DNA of 64,000 bases. It comes from Strongyloides papillosus. Its lineage: Eukaryota; Nematoda; Chromadorea; Rhabditida; Strongyloididae. Under the pieces are notes generated by a model. The model was not told where the DNA came from. It made no database searches and saw only the letters and a program-made list of their open reading frames with translations. The translations under genes were made by a program, and so were the position numbers. The first letter of the stretch is position 1. Every line of letters starts with the position of its first letter. Shown piece after piece: positions 56,551 through 64,000 of this stretch. The stretch lies in assembly GCA_005656395.1 (NCBI GenBank), contig SRSI01000042.1:1-64000 (forward strand), in the 5' to 3' direction.

Positions 56551-56886
56551 ATGTGTAAAAAGGTTATTATTATTCTTTTATATTTTTTATTGCCTATTTT
56601 TCATACAAAAGGAGTTACTAAAAAATTAATTGACAATGAAATTAATTTTAATGCAGATTATTTTGCAAAATCTTCAACAGACAAAAAAATTGTTCCACTA
56701 AATAATGATTCAAACAAAATTCAACTAAAAAGTTTATCAAGAAACTGTTACTTTTCACCCATACAATGTCATTTAGTAACAAATCAAACTCATGAAGCAT
56801 TTCATCATTTTAATTCATGCAAAAATTGTAAACGATCTAAAATTGGATCTTTGAAAACATTGCGAGATATTTTAAATTTTTCATGA
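56551..56886 (+). CDS. Candidate allatostatin-C-like neuropeptide precursor
   Basis: An intronless frame of 111 residues. The signal peptide is MCKKVIIILLYFLLPIFHTKG. A polar propeptide follows, and residues 65-73 read NCYFSPIQC. This has the spacing C-x6-C and five of the eight ring residues plus conservative changes of arthropod allatostatin C (C-Y-F-N-P-I-S-C), which forms a disulphide-closed ring. A basic residue precedes it (LKSLSR at 59-64), a possible monobasic cleavage site; the downstream KR at 94-95 (NCKRSK) is a possible dibasic site. Two more cysteines lie at 90 and 93. In arthropods the peptide is usually at the C-terminus of the precursor, whereas here ~38 residues follow. It would act as a secreted signal at a GPCR. 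The identification rests on the ring motif and the precursor layout only. Confidence 0.6.
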   Translation: MCKKVIIILLYFLLPIFHTKGVTKKLIDNEINFNADYFAKSSTDKKIVPLNNDSNKIQLKSLSRNCYFSPIQCHLVTNQTHEAFHHFNSCKNCKRSKIGSLKTLRDILNFS

Positions 56887-59809
56887 AACCTTTACCTAGA
56901 TTATATTTTATAAATTACGATGTTAATATAAAATTTGTATTTATTTTGCATTATTTAAAATAATAAATTTTATCAATTCACCTTTTGAATTCTAAAAAAA
57001 TATTATTTTTGAAAGACAAATTTTCTCATTATCGAAAAAATAAGTTATTCTACGATAAAAATATTTCAACTCAAAAAAGTTTTTATTTTATTTTTAATAA
57101 AAATAATATGACTGTATTATCACCATCAAGGACCTAACATCACAAATCACTAGGTATGTTTATAATTCTATAGAAAACACTTTTTTATAATTTACAACAT
57201 ATTCTTTTGCCTACAAAATATCATGTAAAAAATAAGAAGTCCAAATGTTACAAATTTTGTTGTAGTTTTGAGTTTCCAATGCCATAAAAGAATATTTAAT
57301 TTATCAAAAGGTTAATTAAGACTACTAAAAATATAATTATGTAACTTTTATTTATCAATTTAATCTCTGAAAATGTATACTTACTTTTGAAGATTACTTA
57401 GTACACGTATTTTTAGTTCGGTAGATAAAATCATGTGCATTATGATTAAAATTCAAGAATTGATTAAAACATAGAAAATAATTCATCAACAAATAAAAAA
57501 TAATTTACAGTAATGAGTAAGATAAAACTCTACCTCTTTTTAAAAATATGAATAGAGCTTATAATATCCCCATGCAAGAAAATTACTGCTATTTAAAAAA
57601 TGTTACTGGTAAAACTGACGTTTATTTTAAAAAATTCTATTCATATTATTACACTCAAAAATTTTTAGCAACATATTTAGTACTTAACGTTACATATTTT
57701 TGTAATAAAATTGGTAAAAATTATTTCAGTATGTTATTTACATACTGATGCCTCAAATTTCAAAAAAATACGGTAAATAGTTCTTACATCATAAGCACAT
57801 ATTTATATGTGTTTTTTTTTACTGAGATAATTTTACATACCAAATATGTATTTTAAATTTTTAAAATGAATACATATTTTTCTTAATTAACTTAATGTTT
57901 CAAGTCTAATTCTCATAAATATTCTCCACACTAATGCGCAAATCAAATTTTATTCTAATAAAACTACAAATAATACAAAATAATTATTATGAAATAAGAA
58001 AACAAACAAAAAAGCTACATATTAAAAACAAAACTACGTTAACAGAAATAAAAAATAATTAACTGGACACAAACTTCTTCAAGAATTTCTTATAAATAAC
58101 TGGTGAAATTGAATCTGAAAAAAAAGTAATATGAAGAAATATATAAAGCAAAACCTATCTTTTTTAACAGATTGAATATGAAAGAGATGATTCTTATCCT
58201 TATTATTTACTAATTTACACCTGAAAAAATATTGTTATATAAGAAAAGACATAGTAAAACTTATCTTATTATCGTTATTATCAAGTTAATGTTGTAATAT
58301 AAATAAAAAAATCTGAAGTATAAACATGGTTGATATATAATAAAAACTACTAAATCAACATACTAATTACAAAATTTCTACTTGGAAAAGGACAATACAA
58401 GAAAAGAAAAGGTAAATAATAATTGGTAGGAACATAGATAAAATAATTATAATATAAAAATATTACAGAAAAAATATATTATTTATTAATAATATAGGTA
58501 GACAGAATTGAAAAAAACAACAATAAGAAAAGAAGTCATATTAAGACTGTTTGGTTAAAAGTTATATATTTTGAAATAATATAACAAATGTACGCATTTA
58601 TCACATTTCCAACAAAAGTTAATTATTTATTTAAAAATTTTCTACAACAAAAAATTATCACAATTGTATTTCCTAGTAAAAAGAACATACTGAATATTAA
58701 AAATATAAAAGCACGATATAAAGAAAATCTCTACATTAGTTTAAAAATATTAATTACTGTTATAATAAATTTATAAATAAAATTTCTAAGCATTATACCA
58801 TTAAATGGAAAACGATAATAAAACCTCCATGCATATATTTTTGATTCAACATCAAATTAGAAAAGAGGTATTTGATCAAGAATTGAGATAGAGTATATTT
58901 TTCTATAAACAATAATATGTATAGAAGTACGTAAATTACAGCAAACTTTTAAAAAAACATACTTGATATGTTAATTTATCTACCAGTATGTATATTACAT
59001 GCAAAATAAATTCTACATACGAAATATGTCAGTAAAATTTTTGAGTGTACCATTATAAAGTCTTATTAAAAACAAAAACGTTATTATTATACAAGAAATA
59101 CAACAGGAAACAAAACACATACTTAAAATATTATCTTAAAATACAAAAAGTAACTTTATTTCAAATACTCCAGCTTAGAATATACTGAAGAAAATTAGAA
59201 ATTTTTTGTAATATTAAGAAAAATACGATATTACTAAGATAGTTTATATATAATAACAATATAAAAATGATTAAAATTTTTTTAGATTTGTAAAATTAAC
59301 TAAGCAAGGAATTTTTTATGACTGACCGACATATTACTATATTAGTGAAAATATCTTTAGTTTAATTTATTAACAAAAAATGCTTTATCCACAAAAAAGA
59401 ACTCTTATCAAAAGATACTGTGGAACAACCAAATATTCTTTAAAATTATAACTTTACATATAAAGTAACTTTGAAAATAAATAAATCGTGACTTGAAAAA
59501 ATAAGCATTTCCAAGATAAGAAAAAACATGGAACCAATAACTACATTAAATATTATATACCATACTTTATCATATTGCCATAGAATTGTTTTGCTTCTAC
59601 AATAATCTTGTCACGAATTTAAAATTATACGTTACCCCAACATTTAAGCGCATCAATTCACTATTTGTAGTTTACATCTGCATTTTGGCGGTCTATCTGT
59701 ATTTTGTTTATTTTATTTCCTCAATGGTTACAGAATCAAGGGGATTTTTCTTTTAGTGTTGAAAATTAGAATATAGTTTTTTTAGCCCATAAATTCCTTT
59801 GTATATTAG
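56887..59809. other. Non-coding stretch, no confident gene
   Basis: 2.9 kb of AT-rich DNA. Frames at 57548-57748 and 58588-58776 lack features. Around 58075-58215 short exon-like pieces with splice signals can be read on either strand (for example IEYERDDSYPYYL on plus), but they cannot be joined into a gene. Confidence 0.3.
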
Positions 59810-61390
59810 ATGTTAGTTGGTAAACCTTATTTCTTTACAATGTCTTCATTCAACAACGGGGGATATGTTGATGATGGTGAAATTTGTTGGAAGGATTCAC
59901 CAAAAGCATTTCCAGTTCAAGTAGAAAGAGCTTTAAGTATGTTTTATAAGCTTAAAATATTTTTATTATTTTTTTTAGTTAAAAATAATATATGTGCCAA
60001 GTTAATTCGTGACATGGACCAAGGGAAAGCTAGTCCAAAAAAGCCAGAAGATTCACCCTTAGCTTTTCGATCAAGAACACTGTTACCAAGGAAGAAATTT
60101 AATGGTGGAAAGTTAAATGATTCCCCAGAATCACCTAGATCCAGAGCAAGGAGGAAGCTAAGATCAATATCTAAATCATATGGGAAAACAACAGAGCTGC
60201 CTAGAGAAAATGTTGGAAATAATAAAAATGAAGAAAAGGATGAGGTCTGCGGAACAATTTCATCTGCAGATTTTCAAACCCAATTTAGTGGAAAAATAAA
60301 TGAGACAATCTCTCAGAGCACCTTTATGACGGATTTGCTGAGATCTGGTAGGGTTACAAGTACTCCAAAAGTTTCTTCTGGTGATATTGGCAAGAAAGCT
60401 AGTGAAATACGATTATATACTCAAGATAATGAAGAAATCTACGCACCAAATGAGACTTTAAAAGAGCCCTGCCAACGTGAAAATCTAGTTCACTCATTTG
60501 AGGAAAGAATGACAATTTCCTCACAAGAAAGTTTTAAAGAGAACTATGATACTAAGAAAAGCCAAGAGTCTAAAAAGTCAGTGGTTCAAAATATATGCAC
60601 TCCATTTCAGAAAATTACGTGTATCAGGAGACAAACAGATAATACTTTCGAGCAAGATACTAACAAAATTACGAATAATGGTAATAAAGGTTACTACAAA
60701 CCAGAGACCATAAAAGTTTCTCATGTTCCAGTTACAAGTAAACTGGCAAATGACCAGAATAAAAACATTTCTCCTCAACAAGTTAACTCTGCTGCCAAAA
60801 ATTTTGACGACATTGACGATGATTTTTATAACGACGATGTAAGTGGTTTTTTTGGTGATTCAGGAAAAAGCGTTAAAAATCCAAGTGACCTATCGCAGAA
60901 AAATGGCTGTTCTGTTTCTGCAATAACTGGTAATAAATTAGATAATAGCGATAAGACTGTAAATCCTCTGCCACCTATAGGAGGGAAAAGTGATGCTCTA
61001 ATAGTCAATAATGAGGCTGTCAAAGATGGGGATTTATCTATTAACAAGTTTAATCCATCAACAGAAATAAATGGGATACAATCAAAATGTTCAAATGTAA
61101 ATATGTGTAATAAAAAACTAACAATTTTAGCTGAAGGAACCAAGGAAGATCCAATTAAAGATGACTTTTACGATGATTTTGACGACGAATTTTTTGACAG
61201 TATAAATGAAATTCCAATGAAAGAAGAAGAAGAAAGTGAGTGTATAGAGAATACAAGGAAACGCAAGTCTGGTTCTAGTTCAATAAATGATCAATCATCG
61301 GATATTAAAATACCTCATTTAGAAATAAACGGCGATCCAATTGAGGATGATTTCTATGACGATGATGATGATGTAAATTTTATATTATGA
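59810..61390 (+). CDS. Disordered acidic protein with three DDFYDD motifs (unknown function)
   Basis: Exons 59810-59936 and 59979-61390; the 42 nt between (GTATGTTTTATAA...TTTTTTTAG) keep the frame open but look like an intron, giving 512 residues. A start at 59840 (MSSFNNGGYVDD) is equally good and gives 502. The N-terminus (GEICWKDSPKAFPVQVERAL) may be a short folded or binding segment. A basic, Ser/Pro-rich region follows (SPRSRARRKLRSISKSYGK), likely a nuclear signal and phosphorylation sites. The rest is low-complexity. Three acidic-aromatic repeats stand out near spliced residues 318, 436 and 496: DDIDDDFYNDD, DPIKDDFYDDFDDEF and DPIEDDFYDDDDDV, the last at the very C-terminus. Such repeats are typical of short docking motifs in nuclear or DNA-repair proteins. 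I do not recognise the family. Confidence 0.75.
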   Translation: MLVGKPYFFTMSSFNNGGYVDDGEICWKDSPKAFPVQVERALSMFYKLKIFLLFFLVKNNICAKLIRDMDQGKASPKKPEDSPLAFRSRTLLPRKKFNGGKLNDSPESPRSRARRKLRSISKSYGKTTELPRENVGNNKNEEKDEVCGTISSADFQTQFSGKINETISQSTFMTDLLRSGRVTSTPKVSSGDIGKKASEIRLYTQDNEEIYAPNETLKEPCQRENLVHSFEERMTISSQESFKENYDTKKSQESKKSVVQNICTPFQKITCIRRQTDNTFEQDTNKITNNGNKGYYKPETIKVSHVPVTSKLANDQNKNISPQQVNSAAKNFDDIDDDFYNDDVSGFFGDSGKSVKNPSDLSQKNGCSVSAITGNKLDNSDKTVNPLPPIGGKSDALIVNNEAVKDGDLSINKFNPSTEINGIQSKCSNVNMCNKKLTILAEGTKEDPIKDDFYDDFDDEFFDSINEIPMKEEEESECIENTRKRKSGSSSINDQSSDIKIPHLEINGDPIEDDFYDDDDDVNFIL

Positions 61391-62977
61391 GTCTTTGTGG
61401 GAAATTTATTTTTGTTTCTTCTGTATATAAAAACTGTAGCATTTGGTTTAATTTTAGCCACTAAATGAATTTTGTGTAAATGTTTAATATTAAGAGCAAA
61501 AGCTTTCATTTATATATAGTATTTATTTTATAAAGTTATTAATGTAATACTTATGATCAATTCATTGAAATAACTTTACTTATGTTCAAATTTAAAGTCA
61601 AACTTTGTTGGATTTCTGGTAAAACATTTAAATTCTTCTACAGGAAGATATTTGTTATTGTTATTCACGTTTATAATTTTAGAAACTTGTACAAACATTG
61701 AGGAAATCTATGTTAAGGAGATTGGTAAAGACTTGAGATCATTTAAAAGGAAGTTATTTAATCTTCAATTACATTCCGTATTTCTATGTAATAATATATT
61801 ATTTCCTCTTGTATCACATTTTAAAAGTTATTATTAATATTTCAAAAAAGATAAGATGTATTTATGCTATGAAAAACATTAATCTTTTATCCATATTATG
61901 GCATACATTTTTAATATAAAAAACAATAACATCAATCTTATGCAACTAATTATGATAGAGTCCTCAATATAACACAAAATAAAGAATAATTTAACAATTT
62001 TTTTCATATGTTTATCGTCTTTTAAACTGTTTGAAAAATCTTTGAAATTTATGATATTAAAATGATCATCAAACACACTTAGTTTTATTCAAAAAGTCTT
62101 GATTCAAAGTGGTAAAAATATATTTAAATTTTATGAATTCTTTGGAAAATTCGCTTTTTTTACTCATCCTTTATTTCAACAATTAATTGCAACATAAAAA
62201 ATTTATTATAATTGTATTTATTTAGAATACTAAAGCTAAATTATTGAAAAAATATAAAAATTTGTTGTACAAAAAATATATTAAAAAAGTTTTTTTTTTA
62301 TATATTTTACATATAATTGTTTTATTTATGATTGTTATTCTTATATTTTTTTGAAATTTAAACTTTTGTCTGTTAAAATTGTAATTATTTTCGTCAATTT
62401 CTGTCACATAATAATATTCAAAATTATCATTGAAACAAAAAAAATTCATATGGAAATATGATATTTATATTTGCTGAGAAAATATAAAAATTTGCCTGTA
62501 GAAAATCACCATATTATAAAAATACATTATCAATCAAACTTTCTAAAATTATCTTATTTGTATATATTACAATATTTGCTAAATAAGTTTTAATTTTAAA
62601 ATTAAATTAGATATAATAAATTATCATTATATATATTTGATAAGATTTTCATATTATTCATAACACAGCTCAAAAAGCTTATTTTATAACTATTTAGTTT
62701 CTATTTAAAATTAAAAGAACAACTTTTTTAAAATTATTATCTAAATACTAAATTTTTATAGTTATGTATGTTTATTAAAGTAATTGTTAATAAGGGTGTA
62801 ATTTAACCAGTGAAAAAAATATAGACAAATTAATGTATATTTTAAAAATTAAATTGTTTTTAAAAAGTGTATTATCTTGAGAATTTTTTTAAAAGATTTA
62901 AAAATTATTATTATCTTTTAGAAGTAATCACGGTTTTTAACAAGTCGATATTGTTTGTGATAACCATAATAATTTTG
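61391..62977. other. Non-coding, possible exon pieces
   Basis: No confident gene. At 61682-61760, after ATTTTAG, codon use looks somewhat protein-like in two frames (TNIEEIYVKEIGKDLRSFKR in one), but no start or further exon could be joined. At 62922-62977 the frame of the next gene continues upstream as a hydrophobic stretch (SILFVITIIIL) without an ATG. Confidence 0.3.
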
Positions 62978-63381
62978 ATGAACACTTACTATGCGCTCCA
63001 ATTTGTTAATAAGGAATTAAATGAGATAAGATGTTTTAAACTATTTGTTACAAGTAATGGTTGTATGAAAAACAATTATATCGATGTGAAATTAAATAAG
63101 ACTCCTTTTTCTATTTTTGGATGTAAGTTGATAAATTATTTAAACAAAAGTAAAGATTTAAAAATGTTTTGTGATCTATTTACATTGTTATGTATTATAA
63201 TGCAGCTTCTGTTGGAGATGTAGGTTCAAAATGTCAAAAATATACTAATTGTTTTTAAAAAATTTCGACAATGAAACAAATACTTATATGGATATTGAAA
63301 TTCAACAACAAGTCGTAAATATTTATCAATGTTGTAATTGTTTTATTTTCACAAATGCTAATCTTGCTAATTACGGTAAAT
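62978..63381 (+). pseudogene. Small Cys-rich secreted protein, ET-like, gene or pseudogene
   Basis: 62978-63149 and 63206-63258 join over a 56 nt intron (GTAAAG...TGCAG) and read MNTYYALQFVNKELNEIRC...NGC...FGC...KTSVGDVGSKCQKYTNCF then TAA. The hydrophobic VFNKSILFVITIIIL just upstream would make a signal peptide, but the ATG for it must lie on an earlier, unseen exon. One base back in frame, the sequence continues FDNETNTYMDIEIQQQVVNI and YQCCNC to a TAA at about 63379-63381, which resembles the end of the ET-like protein at 39983-40441 (NETSKICCCKNSNC). Either a frameshift has broken the gene or a splice has been missed. Confidence 0.4.
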
Positions 63382-64000
63382 AATTTTAAAGAAAATTTTA
63401 AAATCAAATAAATAAAAAAGATTTTTATATAATAATTTTACATTAATAATAAAAGTTTATATATTAATAACTTATTGACGATTTTTGACATGCTATTAAT
63501 AAAAGGTTCTCTTAATTAACGTTAGCTTAATGTTATTACGCTTCTTAGCAGAAATTTGGTTTTTATATAATTAGCATTTTATTAATATCTTGGTCATATT
63601 AAAAAATATTATTTGTTAATATTTTCTATTCCATTGATAGTTGGTATAAATATCATTTAAAGATATTCTTTTATATTGTTATTAAGTTAAATGTCAACTA
63701 AATAACATAAAGGATGAATAATGCTATTTTTGATAGTTTTGTAAATGGATAAAATAAATTCAAATATTTATAAATTTTACATCTTATTAATTTTATCCAA
63801 ATGTTTTTTTGTTTAAATATTATTTACAACAATCGACTTTTATTAAATTTGACATAATACCCCCAAATTCTTGTTACTTTAAATTAAAACGTTAAAAAAA
63901 GTAAATTTGATGCTTTTTTTAATTTATACAATATAAAATTATTTCACTTTTTTAAATAATAAAATACAAAAGTATGTATTTATGTGCTTTAAATTTTACC
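63382..64000. other. Non-coding stretch
   Basis: AT-rich; nothing supported. Confidence 0.3.

Noticed and set aside
58075..58215. Possible terminal exons on either strand
   Set aside because: Splice-like signals exist on both strands but each join soon meets a stop; no gene can be built.
60578..61143. Minus-strand frames opposite the acidic protein gene
   Set aside because: Antisense shadows; the plus-strand frame is far longer and has coherent motifs.

Overview
The window is nematode nuclear DNA. It is extremely AT-rich, its introns are very short (36-60 nt, GT-AG, with a T-rich tract before AG), it carries nematode-specific chemoreceptor families (srd-, srx- and srg/srv-like), ShK and ET-like secreted proteins, and many small DNA transposons with inverted repeats. 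The composition and intron style fit a clade IV nematode of the Strongyloides/Parastrongyloides/Rhabditophanes kind, but the species cannot be fixed from the sequence alone.

Layout. 1-608: 5' part of an O-methyltransferase gene (minus). 609-6400: a transposon graveyard, with a 1.45 kb fold-back element, a 274 bp hAT-type MITE with an 8 bp target duplication, a degraded tRNA-Gly(GCC) and a GGTTCGAACC-rich repeat. 7010-7982: a two-exon chemoreceptor, flanked on both sides by copies of a 450 bp duplicated segment. 9411-14768: a dead Ty3/Gypsy-type retrotransposon, itself interrupted by an 802 bp element whose ends are arrays of ~21 bp repeats. 16176-24187: the most striking gene, a 22-exon secreted Gly/Cys-rich protein gene with repeated 18-nt micro-exons, built from ~285 bp tandem modules and inflated by at least four transposon insertions in its introns. 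24287-25764: MITE, LINE RNase H remnant and its tail.

26743-30248: two srd-like receptors. 31533-33554: a small split F-box-like gene model around a mariner copy. 34122-35156: a four-domain ShK protein with an in-frame TGA at a cysteine position. 36471-38966: a leucine-rich, probably LRR-type protein and a pseudogene paralogue. 39983-40441: a small ET-like secreted protein. 41244-43526: a tandem pair of srx-like receptors. 45285-46457: nested repeats, including a Tc1/mariner-superfamily element with 21 bp repeat TIRs and a DDE endonuclease fragment. 46458-53765: a gene desert. 53766-54910: a dead LINE reverse transcriptase. 56551-56886: a candidate allatostatin-C-like neuropeptide precursor. 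59810-61390: a nuclear-type disordered acidic protein. 62978-63381: a second ET-like gene or pseudogene.

All five chemoreceptor genes lie on the minus strand. There is no operon-like pathway. The common themes are secreted or sensory proteins evolving by local duplication in transposon-dense DNA. Exon joins were worked out by eye from splice signals and reading-frame continuity, not from transcripts.
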